Positions 35,298 to 43,628 of a DNA stretch of 64,000 nucleotides are shown here, in pieces (position 1 is the stretch's first letter; every line of letters starts with the position of its first letter). The stretch is from Levilactobacillus yonginensis (GTDB lineage Bacteria; Bacillota; Bacilli; Lactobacillales; Lactobacillaceae): positions 62,001 through 126,000 of the forward strand of contig NZ_RHNO01000004.1 of assembly GCF_003946265.1 (NCBI RefSeq). The letters are read 5' to 3'. The position numbers and the translations under genes are program-made. The notes beneath the pieces are model-generated. The model was given only the letters and a program-made list of their open reading frames with translations. It did no database searches and was not told the DNA's origin.

Positions 35298-36155
35298 TTA
35301 CTCCAGTATGGTCGAACCTACAGCTGGGGCCAAACGTTCTTGTAAGGCCACGTTATGCGTCACTAAAGCCAAGGTCTTCGCAATCAGTAGACTCCGCTTA
35401 GCGGCTGCCTTAGACATCAAGGCCTGTTCCGCCTGCCCCTTCACTTCGTACAAGACGTCGATCAGGTAAAGTGACGCCTGGTGCTTAACCGCGGATAAAG
35501 CCGCTTCCACACTCTCAATGACCAGTTGCGGTAATTGCAACTCTAAGTACATCTTGGCAATTTGATAGCGGGCCCACACCAACCGCTTAAAAGTGGCTTC
35601 GTCATGCCACTCAAAATCATCCAGGTAGGACACGGCTTCATTCAAGTAATAGCGGGCCTTATCCAATTCGTGTCGTGACAAGTAGGCACTCGCCATCCCC
35701 ACGTTCCCCACGATAGCATAGAGATCCCAAGGCATCTTGAACGTCTTGTGCAACAAAAGGTTAAAGTGGAAGATTGCTTCGTCTGGCCGATGATGAGCTC
35801 CCAATTCAACGAAGCCCCGGTAGTAGTGATACCGTTCCCGGTCAAATGAGTTTTGAACGTTGGTCATTTCTAACTTACCCAAGAGGCTAGCGGCCACTAA
35901 GTAATCTTCCCGCCGAATCGCCACGGAAATGGCCTCGAACTGTTCGTCCATCCCACTTCCGAGACCAGATAAGACGTCGCTTAACGAGATGTTCAAACGC
36001 CGACAAATCTGCAAGATAATTTTGATACTTGGCACCTTGTTTTTCTTTTCCATCAAGCTAACCGTGGCCTGCGTGCAGATACCATCGGCTAGTTCCTGTT
36101 GGGATAAATTCTTTTGTTTACGATATTGTTTCACTTTACTTCCTAATAATCGCAT
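35298..36155 (-). CDS. XRE-family regulator with TPR-like C-terminus (Rgg/RRNPP-like)
   Basis: 285 residues. N-terminal HTH (1-66: VKQYRKQKNLSQQELADGICTQATVSLMEK), then an all-helical region with TPR-like repeats (YYRGFVELGAHHRPDEAIFHF; ASAYLSRHELDKARYYLNEAV). This layout is that of Rgg/PlcR-type regulators that sense peptides, but peptide control is inference. Start is ATG 36155 behind GAGGAGG; a 20-residue extension to 36215 is unsupported. Monocistronic with long AT-rich upstream region. Confidence 0.85.
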   Translation of the reverse strand: MRLLGSKVKQYRKQKNLSQQELADGICTQATVSLMEKKNKVPSIKIILQICRRLNISLSDVLSGLGSGMDEQFEAISVAIRREDYLVAASLLGKLEMTNVQNSFDRERYHYYRGFVELGAHHRPDEAIFHFNLLLHKTFKMPWDLYAIVGNVGMASAYLSRHELDKARYYLNEAVSYLDDFEWHDEATFKRLVWARYQIAKMYLELQLPQLVIESVEAALSAVKHQASLYLIDVLYEVKGQAEQALMSKAAAKRSLLIAKTLALVTHNVALQERLAPAVGSTILE

Positions 36156-36508
36156 GTGCTCCTCCTCGCGTATGGTAACGTTGGCAGTGGCTGTTTGTCT
36201 GATAAAGCCGAACATTACTCAAATTGCGAGCGGCAATTATTTTTAAGTATAAGACGTAATAATCGCTAAATTCCTACCCCGGAATATAAATGGCCTAGTC
36301 CGGTTGCCTTTATCATTAAGTCTAATAATAAGGGATTTCTAAGGGATTACAAGCAATATACTAGATTATGAAAGAACTCTAATCTGTCTAGGCCGTTTCT
36401 TCATTTCACTACAAATAAATTTATAATTAGTCACGATTAGTCCGAATTTATTCAAAATATTAATTGTCTAAGTTCGTATATTACCCATTCAATTGATTAT
36501 CCAACAAT
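36156..36508. promoter_or_regulatory. AT-rich upstream region of the regulator
   Basis: No gene seen. A candidate minus-strand promoter is TTGTAA (36347-36352), 16-bp spacer, TATTAT (36325-36330). A direct repeat ATTAGTC-ACG-ATTAGTC lies at 36426-36442. No convincing peptide ORF with a ribosome binding site was found on either strand. Confidence 0.45.
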
Positions 36509-38119
36509 CTATGCGTAACTAAAAATGAAGTTTTGTAGGACTGCCCAATTAGCACGCCATGATTCATCCGCCAAAACCCGCTGCAATCGACTCACCTCAT
36601 TGGTAATTTGACCATCGGCCCCCAAAGCCCAGCTTCGCGTCATTGCTGAAACCGAGTCTGGCGTCCAGACATAAGCTGACGCGCCCAAAGTATGCGCCGC
36701 CCGAACAAATTGATGACTAACCGAAATCTGCTGAAAAGAATAAAAATCGGCTGGGACTGACCGGGGCGCCACCCAGTTGAAGGGCGTAATATAGCCTACC
36801 CGTAACTGAGGGGCCCGTTGTCGCAACTGACGAACGACACGGTAATCCAATGAATGGACGGCATCATGATCTGTGATCAATCGAGAACCATACGTTTTCG
36901 CAAAACGAGCTACCATCCCCGGTGAGTCCTGCGAGGTCGTCTTAATTTCAATCAGTAATTTTTGATGGAGCCGCTCGGCCGTTCGTAAATAGGTCGGCCA
37001 GTCCACCAAATGGTCCTGATAGCCGTTCTCGTGCACCACCAGCCGTTCTAGCTGTGCCTGTGTCAATTGATGTGGCGTGACGTTTCGCTTGGCTAAGACC
37101 CGCAAATTTTCATCATGGAGCACGACCCAGTTATGATCCCGCGTTTCATGGAGGTCCATTTCAACGTAATCCGGATGACGTCGCTGAACGTGTCGGAGTG
37201 CCCCCAACGTATTCTGCACGCCAACTCCCTGGTCAACGCCACGGTGACTGATGGTCAGCGTTCGGGCAAACTGTGGCTGCTGCTGAACTGTCTGCCAAAC
37301 CACCCCACCGATAGCTGCCCCTACCAGCAGAACTAGGCTTACCTGCGACCACAATCTGGTCGTTGGCTTCGTCTGCCCGGAAACGACCGGTTGACCACAC
37401 CAGCACCATACCAGGGTCACCGTCAGTAAGCCCACTCCTATCAAGTACCCCAGCAGAACTACGGCGAGGGAGCCACGCAACAACCAGTGAGCAACTCCCC
37501 GACTCACCGCTAAGTCCCGGTTGAGCACGACTAATACCTCCGACCCTATCAGCCAGAGGCCACTAAGAGCTGCACTAACGCCGAGACCCGCAGCCATCTG
37601 TTTAACCGTTCCCGGCTGAGCTCCAGTTGGTAAAACACGCCGAAAGTGTACCGGCCCCCGTAACAGAAAGTAACCCGCCAGCCCACAGTAAATCAGCGCA
37701 GCAACCGTCAAGACCGGGCGACGATTTAGGCCAACAAAGTTAATCCAGTCGGCAGGTAAGGGTAATTGCACAAAGAACCGGCTACCCAACCCCCACATAC
37801 CAAATGGCAAAGCCAACACTGCTAGTGCGAGTAAACCACTGACCCATCTCAACCAATATTTAGCAACCAAGTGTCCGGTTAACCGCCAGCGTGGCACCCG
37901 GCCCATCACCAATGCCAACGCCAGCCGGGTCAGCTGACATGCCGCTAGTGCCCCTGTCAAAATAGCCACGATGATTGCTAACCAGCCAGCGCTTGGTAGC
38001 TGCCCCATCAATCGCAGGCCTAGCCCACCTAAAGCCAACCCCAACCAACCTGACAGTAACCCCGGATTCACAAGACCAAACTGCCAACTCCGTCGTAATT
38101 CTTGCCACCATTTATGCAC
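36509..38119 (-). CDS. membrane-anchored glycerophosphodiester phosphodiesterase
   Basis: 536 residues. The first 280 contain about seven membrane helices (GdpP-type N-terminal membrane domain), followed by an extracellular GDPD domain. Catalytic-type residues are visible: His292-Arg293 (SHRG), Glu320 and Asp322 (VEMDLHET), and His335-Asp336 (VLHDEN). The usual ENT motif after HRG reads QNT, so one metal ligand glutamate is replaced. Likely substrates are glycerophosphodiesters or lipoteichoic acid units. GTG start behind GGGGGAGG. High GC relative to neighbours. Confidence 0.87.
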   Translation of the reverse strand: MHKWWQELRRSWQFGLVNPGLLSGWLGLALGGLGLRLMGQLPSAGWLAIIVAILTGALAACQLTRLALALVMGRVPRWRLTGHLVAKYWLRWVSGLLALAVLALPFGMWGLGSRFFVQLPLPADWINFVGLNRRPVLTVAALIYCGLAGYFLLRGPVHFRRVLPTGAQPGTVKQMAAGLGVSAALSGLWLIGSEVLVVLNRDLAVSRGVAHWLLRGSLAVVLLGYLIGVGLLTVTLVWCWCGQPVVSGQTKPTTRLWSQVSLVLLVGAAIGGVVWQTVQQQPQFARTLTISHRGVDQGVGVQNTLGALRHVQRRHPDYVEMDLHETRDHNWVVLHDENLRVLAKRNVTPHQLTQAQLERLVVHENGYQDHLVDWPTYLRTAERLHQKLLIEIKTTSQDSPGMVARFAKTYGSRLITDHDAVHSLDYRVVRQLRQRAPQLRVGYITPFNWVAPRSVPADFYSFQQISVSHQFVRAAHTLGASAYVWTPDSVSAMTRSWALGADGQITNEVSRLQRVLADESWRANWAVLQNFIFSYA

Positions 38120-38146
38120 GTTTCATACCTCCCCCTTCAATTGTTC

Positions 38147-38184
38147 AAAAAAAGCCGGTAGGAACGTCTCCGTTCGCTACCGAC
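38147..38184 (-). terminator. terminator after ddl
   Basis: Minus strand GTCGGTAG-CGAACG pairs with CGTTC-CTACCGGC, then TTTTTTT. Confidence 0.88.
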
Positions 38185-38195
38185 TAACAGGTAAT

Positions 38196-39350
38196 CTAGT
38201 TCTTAGGCTTGTAAGTAGAAGCCGCTGAGTTGTCGTCCAATGGGATGAAATCATAAGCCAATTCATCTTGGTAATTGAATTCGTTCATGGCATATGAAAT
38301 CAACCGGTCGATCAAGTCCTCGTAGCTAATACCCGTTGCCTGCCACAATTGTGGGTACAGACTGATGTTCGTGAACCCAGGTAAGGTGTTGACCTCACCT
38401 ACGTAGGGCACGCCATCCTTGGAAACCAAGTAGTCGATTCGTGCCATTCCCTTAAGCCCTAAAGCAGCGTAAGTTTGCAGACCCATTTGCGTAATTTCCT
38501 TGGTCAGGTCTTCTGGCAACGTTACGGGAACCTCGAAGGTCACACCACTGGCATCAACGAACTTGTTGTTGTAGTCGTAGAAAACGTCCGACTTAGGTAC
38601 CCGAATTGCACCCAGCTTAGAAGCCAGCGGCTTTTCGTTCCCCAAAATGGAAATTTCAACTTCTTCAGGACCATCGATAGTCTGTTCCACTAAGACCTTA
38701 AAGTCATACCGGAAGGCATCTTCGATACCATCTTCAAATTCTTGTTCGTTACCAGCCTTATGAATCCCCACAGAAGATCCCTGGTTAGCAGGCTTGATGA
38801 AGACGTTATCGCCCAATTTAGCTTGAACGGTTGCGTAGTCAAAGTCTGCGCGATTCTCAGGGGTCAACACAAGGTACTTCGTGTTCCGGATACCATGTGC
38901 CGTCAAGACTTGCTTGGTCATATCCTTATCAAACGACACGGCTGATGCCAAGACGCCACTCCCGACAAAGGGCTTTTTCAGCAGACGGAAAAGTCCTTGA
39001 ATCGTGCCGTCTTCACCCAAGTTACCATGAATGATTGGGAAGAAGACATCAATGTTCTTTGCTTGGGATAAATTCCAAATGGGTGCCAATGGGTTTGCAG
39101 CGTCTACCTTCGTTTGTTCCTCGGCCGCAACTTCTAATTCATCCTCGCCATCAAATACGCGCCGGGAAGCTTCGTCACTCAGAACGAACCCATCACGCGT
39201 CAACAAGAATAAACTAACGTCGTAGCGGTCCTTATCCATTGCATCATAGATGTTATGAGCCGAACGCTTCGAAACATCATGTTCAGAGGAATTTCCACCG
39301 AATAATAGACCTACGTGTAGCTTTGATTTTGTATCCATTTTGTCACTCAT
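38196..39350 (-). CDS. ddl: D-alanine--D-alanine ligase
   Basis: 384-residue ATP-grasp ligase making the D-Ala-D-Ala (or D-Ala-D-Lac) end of wall precursors. LLFGGNSSEHDVSKRSAHN opens the protein, the ATP-binding part holds FIKPANQGSSVGIHKA, and VGEVNTLPGFTNISLYPQLW near the end carries Mg and substrate residues. The omega-loop/selector segment has LKGMARIDYLV. Lactobacilli that are naturally vancomycin resistant carry a Phe at the active-site Tyr position; the likely position here lies in the omega loop (EEVEISIL then DFFYDY-type stretch VFYDYNNKF), where I read Tyr-Asp-Tyr, so specificity is not settled. Start ATG 39350 or 39338. Confidence 0.94.
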   Translation of the reverse strand: MSDKMDTKSKLHVGLLFGGNSSEHDVSKRSAHNIYDAMDKDRYDVSLFLLTRDGFVLSDEASRRVFDGEDELEVAAEEQTKVDAANPLAPIWNLSQAKNIDVFFPIIHGNLGEDGTIQGLFRLLKKPFVGSGVLASAVSFDKDMTKQVLTAHGIRNTKYLVLTPENRADFDYATVQAKLGDNVFIKPANQGSSVGIHKAGNEQEFEDGIEDAFRYDFKVLVEQTIDGPEEVEISILGNEKPLASKLGAIRVPKSDVFYDYNNKFVDASGVTFEVPVTLPEDLTKEITQMGLQTYAALGLKGMARIDYLVSKDGVPYVGEVNTLPGFTNISLYPQLWQATGISYEDLIDRLISYAMNEFNYQDELAYDFIPLDDNSAASTYKPKN

Positions 39351-39378
39351 CCTATCTCGTATATTTCGGTTAGCCTTC

Positions 39379-39387
39379 AGTATACCA
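39379..39387 (-). promoter_or_regulatory. extended -10 promoter for ddl
   Basis: Minus strand TGG (39385-39387) plus TATACT (39379-39384), 29 bases before ATG 39350. Confidence 0.6.
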
Positions 39388-39412
39388 TTTCTCAAAATAA
39401 TTTAGAATGAAA

Positions 39413-40381
39413 TTACCCTAAAAAATCGATGGATGAATTCAAATAATCGTGAATACTCTTGGGGAGGTCGCCATGAAGCCTTAACGCATCCAGGAGCCGT
39501 TTCCGGTTAAAGAACCGATTCCAGCCAGCAATGGTGTCTGGACGACGGTGCATCGCAACTCGCTGCCGCCATTGCTTCAAGGACAACAGGAACGCCTCCT
39601 CGTAAAGTGGATGGCGGTTCACCAATTCAACGAAGTACGTCGCCATCCGGTCATTTTCCCCGTAGATCAACGGCGTATTCAGTCGTTTAATTCGCTCCAA
39701 CAAGGTCATCATCAGAAATAGTTTATCAGCACGGGGGAGCGATTCATTCCCGGCCAGCACTGCTAGTAGGTCCGTCGCAGCGGAGAAGGCATGCGCCCAG
39801 CCCTGTTGGTTCACGAAGCCTCGTGTATCGGTCTCCAAGCAAATGTATGTGGCCGCTAATAGGACCGTATGGCGAAGTTCCTGTTCCCCGTAGTTATCAG
39901 CTGGCACAAAGTGCAGAATCGCCGCCAACATTGCCACGCGAGCAGCTCGGCCAAAGACACCCACGTTAGCGGGCTCCAAAATATGGTTAAATAGTCCGTC
40001 TGGGTTCTGGAGACTCTCCAGCAAAACCTTCATCTGACTGGAATCAAACGCATCCTGTTGTAGCGCGTCATAGACAGTGAAGTTGATGCCCTCGTAACGT
40101 ACCTTGGGATCAGTGGAAGACAGATGTGCTAATAACAGGTCTAGTTTTTCACCCGTCAGTGTCACCGGAACGTTTTCTTCTAATTGATGCCGCATCCCCG
40201 TCAAAATGGCAGCGACGCCATCGTCGTCATCCGGCAATGTGACCGCCGTTCGCCGGCGACGGTGAATATCATCCATCAGTTTGCCTAATCGCGTGCTGAG
40301 GGATTGATAAATATCCCCACCTCTGACCTGGTCATTGAGTGCGGCAAGTTCCTGCATTAACGTTCCTATCTGTTCATCCAT
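39413..40381 (-). CDS. DUF2785 family protein
   Basis: 322 residues, soluble, mostly helical, matching the DUF2785 family of Firmicutes with no assigned function. Landmarks: YEGINFTVYDALQQ and RAARVAMLAAILH, and HPLYEEAFLLSLKQWRQR. Start ATG 40381 behind GGAGG; TTG 40384 is the alternative. It lies 25 bp downstream of the SPFH gene and could be cotranscribed with it. Confidence 0.8.
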   Translation of the reverse strand: MDEQIGTLMQELAALNDQVRGGDIYQSLSTRLGKLMDDIHRRRRTAVTLPDDDDGVAAILTGMRHQLEENVPVTLTGEKLDLLLAHLSSTDPKVRYEGINFTVYDALQQDAFDSSQMKVLLESLQNPDGLFNHILEPANVGVFGRAARVAMLAAILHFVPADNYGEQELRHTVLLAATYICLETDTRGFVNQQGWAHAFSAATDLLAVLAGNESLPRADKLFLMMTLLERIKRLNTPLIYGENDRMATYFVELVNRHPLYEEAFLLSLKQWRQRVAMHRRPDTIAGWNRFFNRKRLLDALRLHGDLPKSIHDYLNSSIDFLG

Positions 40382-40405
40382 CAAGCATCCTCCATTAATT
40401 TAAAC

Positions 40406-41257
40406 CTATTCGGCAATCTTACCGGTATTGATCACCGGTTGAGAGCCACGTTCATTGATAATTGAAACCATCATGTTATTGATCAGTTGAATTTTTTGAT
40501 TGTCGGTTAAGTTCAGACTAGTTTCCGCCGAAAGTCGTTCAATGGCGCCTTCTGTGATGGAAACGGCCCCTTCCACAATAATCTTTCTAGCAGATAAAAT
40601 AGCTTGTGACTGTTGCCGTTGCAACATGGCCGACGCAATCTCAGTCGCATAAGCCAAGTGGGTTAACCGCGTCTCCATAATTTGAACGCCGGCAACGTTT
40701 AAGCGTTCTTGCAGTTCCTCGGTCAAATGATTGGAAACTTCCGTTGGATTGCTTCGTAACGTTAACGCTTCCCCATCCCCAAAGTTATCGTACGCGTACT
40801 CTGAAGCCACGTGTCGAATGGCCGACTCGCTTTGAATCTCAACGAATTGTTCGTAGTCTTCGACAGCAAATAATGCCTTACTGGTGTCCACAACTTTAAA
40901 CACGATTACAGCGGCAATTTCAACGGGATTTCCTTGAAGATCATTGACCTTCAGAATCGCACTGTTGAAGTTCCGGACCCGTAAGGACACCGTTGCCTTA
41001 TTTGTCAACGGAACGGTCAAGTACAAGCCGGCTTCCCGAATCGTCCCAATATACCGACCAAAGAAGGTCAGCACCTTTGACTGATTGGGACTAATAATCG
41101 TCAGACTACTAGCAGCCAGAATTGCCACAAAAATCAGAATGACCGCTAACACGATCAACTGAGCCGTTGCAAACAAATACCCACTGACAACCAACAGCGC
41201 CAAAACAATAATGAGGCCTAAATACCCATTAATGTGAAACACATTCTTCTCTGCCAT
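40406..41257 (-). CDS. SPFH domain / Band 7 membrane protein
   Basis: 283 residues. Two closely spaced membrane segments (about 13-52) then the SPFH/prohibitin domain (SLRVRNFNSAILKVNDLQGNP to EELQERLNVAGVQIMETRL) and a coiled C-terminal part. Such proteins organise membrane microdomains and quality control; the sequence is of the slipin/YbbK-like kind. No partner NfeD protein is nearby. Start is ATG 41257 behind GGAG; GTG at 41266 lies before it. Its leader contains a 26-bp palindrome. Confidence 0.88.
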   Translation of the reverse strand: MAEKNVFHINGYLGLIIVLALLVVSGYLFATAQLIVLAVILIFVAILAASSLTIISPNQSKVLTFFGRYIGTIREAGLYLTVPLTNKATVSLRVRNFNSAILKVNDLQGNPVEIAAVIVFKVVDTSKALFAVEDYEQFVEIQSESAIRHVASEYAYDNFGDGEALTLRSNPTEVSNHLTEELQERLNVAGVQIMETRLTHLAYATEIASAMLQRQQSQAILSARKIIVEGAVSITEGAIERLSAETSLNLTDNQKIQLINNMMVSIINERGSQPVINTGKIAE

Positions 41258-41310
41258 GTGACTCACTCCATTCCCCTTGATTTTAAGTCAATTAACTTCC
41301 ACGCTTCAAA

Positions 41311-41336
41311 CTAGCTGTGACTAAAGTCACAACTAG
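41311..41336. promoter_or_regulatory. CRP/FNR-like palindrome in the SPFH leader
   Basis: CTAGCTGTGACT-AA-AGTCACAACTAG, one mismatch in 12-bp arms, containing TGTGA-N6-TCACA. It lies just after the TATAAT (41350-41355, minus strand), so either an operator for a Crp/Fnr-family regulator or an RNA hairpin in the leader. Confidence 0.5.
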
Positions 41337-41349
41337 GCTGGTCCTCTTT

Positions 41350-41355
41350 ATTATA
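41350..41355 (-). promoter_or_regulatory. -10 element for the SPFH gene
   Basis: Minus strand TATAAT without a good -35 hexamer at 17 bp. Confidence 0.5.
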
Positions 41356-41402
41356 CCCGACTCAGGTCGAAACCCCTAAGAAGGTTACATATTTTAGCAC
41401 AA

Positions 41403-41443
41403 ATAAGCCGGTCGGACCCCCAATGGGGAGTCCGACCGGCTTA
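41403..41443 (-). terminator. terminator after the gcvH-like gene
   Basis: Minus strand AAGCCGGTCGGACTCCCC pairs with GGGGGTCCGACCGGCTT almost perfectly, then ATTTGTG. It also ends just upstream of the SPFH promoter. Confidence 0.85.
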
Positions 41444-41456
41444 TCAATCGATGACC

Positions 41457-41759
41457 CTAGTTTTCTTGAACGTCAACAAACCAAGCTGCATCGATATCGC
41501 TACCGTTTAAGGCATCGAAATCGCTTGCTAAGGCAGAGTTAACGGCAGTTACTTTACCAGAAACTGGGCTAGGAATATCAGAAACCGCTTTGTCAGCTTC
41601 AACGCTTAACAGGTTTTCACCCTTCTTCACGTCGTCCCCCACTTCGGGCAACTTCGCAAACTTAACCGTCCCTAATTCGTCTTGGCCTTCAGAGGTCAAA
41701 CCAATTCTCGTACCATCGTTAACAGCCTTGGTCCAGAAATACTTTACCATTTCACTCAT
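41457..41759 (-). CDS. short GcvH-like lipoyl carrier protein
   Basis: 100 residues, shorter than canonical GcvH (about 126). The lipoylation site is Lys57 in LLSVEADKAVSDIPSP. No gcvT or gcvP is nearby, so it probably does not serve glycine cleavage. Stand-alone GcvH proteins act as lipoyl relay donors or in GcvH-L/sirtuin-linked systems; here neither is visible. 17 bp downstream of rodA. AGGAG lies 11 bases from the ATG. Confidence 0.88.
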   Translation of the reverse strand: MSEMVKYFWTKAVNDGTRIGLTSEGQDELGTVKFAKLPEVGDDVKKGENLLSVEADKAVSDIPSPVSGKVTAVNSALASDFDALNGSDIDAAWFVDVQEN

Positions 41760-41776
41760 GTGTAAACATTCTCCTT

Positions 41777-42982
41777 CTACTTAAACGATTCATTACGACT
41801 AAACATGTAACTCTTATAATGATACCGCATTGACATGATTAAGCCAATCCCAATCAGGTTCCCAATCAACGCGGATCCCCCTTGACTGACGAATGGTAAC
41901 GGAATACCAGTCAATGGTAGGAGCCCAATACTCATCCCAATGTTTTCAAACACGTGGAAGAGAATCATCATAATGACCCCAGTTGAAATGTAAGCATAGA
42001 ATACATTCTTAGTATCAAACGTGACCCGAATCATTTGATAAATCAAGAGGAAGTACAGGAAAATCAAAACACAGCCGCCGATAAAACCGAAATTTTCACC
42101 AATCACGGAAAAAATCATATCGGACTCACGAACTGGCACGTACACGTGTGAGACGTTGAATCCCGTTCCGAAGATTCCCCCGGAACCCACGGCCTTCATA
42201 CTCTGCCAGAGCTGGTAGCCTTCATTAGATGTATCTTGAGCAGGATGTAACCAGGTGTCGACTCGAGAGAATTGATAGGCCTGGAACCCAAATTTCTCCA
42301 GGATCTGACGCCCACCGTCCGTGGTGACTAAAGCTAACGCCCCACCACCGACTACGGCAATGGCACTAAACGCTGGTGCGATAATCTTCCAAGTGATGCC
42401 AGAAACCAAGATGACCCCACCAACGATGGCGAAGAACACTAACATGGTCCCAAAGTCATTTTGAAGTTTCAATAGCACCGCTACCGGTAACGTCCAGAGA
42501 ATCAATTTCCCAATCAGTAACCAATCAGACCGCACTTCATGTATTGGAAATTGATTATTATGTTCGGTAACCACTCGCGCCAGCATTAAGATAAAAGCTG
42601 GTTTCATGACTTCAGATGGCTGAAAGGTTAGTGAACCAATCGCAAACCAACTCCGCGCACCGGTATTCGCAAAATACGCACGACTGTAGAAGACCAGCAC
42701 CGCAATGAGCAGAAAGATTCCTAGTCCATATAGAACTGGCGCCACCTTCCAAAGTTGCTCTGAATCAAATTGCATAATAATAATGATGGCGACGGTTCCA
42801 ATCACGTACCAAGCTAACTGGGATACCACGGCGGAAGTAATACTGGTTGCACTACTGTCGTGGGTCGCCGCCACGTAGATGGAAGCTAACCCAATCAACG
42901 CCAACATCAGGATACAAAAGATGATCCCCCAGTCGATGCGTGACTCGCTGTCGCCCCGCTTTTCTGTCGCATTCTTTGCCAC
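41777..42982 (-). CDS. rodA: peptidoglycan polymerase RodA (SEDS family)
   Basis: 401 residues with ten membrane helices. SEDS glycosyltransferase of the elongasome. Motifs FANTGARSWFAIGSLTFQPSEVMK and GTGFNVSHVYVPVRESDMIFSVIGE and the PLTGIPLPFVSQGGSAL loop are typical. GTG start at 42982 behind AAGGAG. Close to mbl and murA. The DUF2969 gene upstream ends in a terminator, so rodA needs read-through or a promoter within 43000-43020 (TTATAAT is visible in the terminator tail). Confidence 0.96.
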   Translation of the reverse strand: MAKNATEKRGDSESRIDWGIIFCILMLALIGLASIYVAATHDSSATSITSAVVSQLAWYVIGTVAIIIIMQFDSEQLWKVAPVLYGLGIFLLIAVLVFYSRAYFANTGARSWFAIGSLTFQPSEVMKPAFILMLARVVTEHNNQFPIHEVRSDWLLIGKLILWTLPVAVLLKLQNDFGTMLVFFAIVGGVILVSGITWKIIAPAFSAIAVVGGGALALVTTDGGRQILEKFGFQAYQFSRVDTWLHPAQDTSNEGYQLWQSMKAVGSGGIFGTGFNVSHVYVPVRESDMIFSVIGENFGFIGGCVLIFLYFLLIYQMIRVTFDTKNVFYAYISTGVIMMILFHVFENIGMSIGLLPLTGIPLPFVSQGGSALIGNLIGIGLIMSMRYHYKSYMFSRNESFK

Positions 42983-43020
42983 AATGATTGCTCCTTAATC
43001 AAAACTAAGATTTGTCTTAA

Positions 43021-43060
43021 TTATAAAGGCCGAAGTGAAATTCATCGTTTCGCTCCGGCC
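43021..43060 (-). terminator. terminator after the DUF2969 gene
   Basis: Minus strand GGCCGGAGCGAAA (43048-43060) pairs with TTTCACTTCGGCC (43028-43040) with one mismatch and one G-U pair, then TTTATAATT. Confidence 0.75.
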
Positions 43061-43077
43061 AACTTTACTAAAATTTA

Positions 43078-43302
43078 TTAACCGCGATGCAGGTGATAGT
43101 CCCGTAACAGGAGCTCAACACCTTCGTCAACGGACTTGACCCGGTAGACGTCCCCATCGTTCAATTGGGCCTCAAACCGATCTTCATCCGGTGTAACGGT
43201 CCCGATGGTTTCGGTTCCGATTTTTAAGACGGACATACTGCCGCCATCTGGTAGTTTCTGTTCATCGATTGTGACTTGGACTGATTTTTCTCGTTTACTC
43301 AT
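43078..43302 (-). CDS. DUF2969 family protein
   Basis: 74-residue acidic soluble protein, DUF2969, restricted to lactobacilli and relatives, function unknown. Its place between yidD and rodA is conserved. AAAGGAG precedes ATG. Confidence 0.82.
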   Translation of the reverse strand: MSKREKSVQVTIDEQKLPDGGSMSVLKIGTETIGTVTPDEDRFEAQLNDGDVYRVKSVDEGVELLLRDYHLHRG

Positions 43303-43315
43303 GCCAACTCTCCTT

Positions 43316-43606
43316 TTATTTTACGGGGGGTTCATCCAATTTCATTGCCTTACGGTAAGCGCGCTCGGCTGCAACGTTACGTTTCAAAGTGAAATGATCC
43401 GGTACTGGATCAATACCACCTCGTACAAATGGCTGGCAACGTAAAATTCGCGCAATTCCCATTAAGCTTCCCTTAAATGCCCCGTGCTTCTCTAGCGCCT
43501 GCAACATATAGTTTGAACACGTCGGATAATACCGACAGGTCGGCGGAAATAGCGGTGAAATGAACCGCTGATAGCCCCGGACCAGAAAGCGTAATAGGTG
43601 ACGCAT
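43316..43606 (-). CDS. yidD: membrane protein insertion efficiency factor YidD
   Basis: 96 residues. Hallmark [21 protein letters not shown] with three conserved cysteines and [14 protein letters not shown]. Amphipathic helix at the N-terminus binds the membrane; helps YidC-mediated insertion. Here it is not next to rnpA-yidC but in the mbl operon, the common arrangement in lactobacilli. GGGGGG ribosome binding site. Confidence 0.94.
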   Translation of the reverse strand: MRHLLRFLVRGYQRFISPLFPPTCRYYPTCSNYMLQALEKHGAFKGSLMGIARILRCQPFVRGGIDPVPDHFTLKRNVAAERAYRKAMKLDEPPVK

Positions 43607-43628
43607 TGCCAGCCCCCCTTTTCACAAA

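Noticed and set aside
36200-36480. Possible signalling peptides near the XRE-TPR regulator (for example 12- and 16-residue frames on the minus strand)
   Set aside because: None has a ribosome binding site or a secretion signal.
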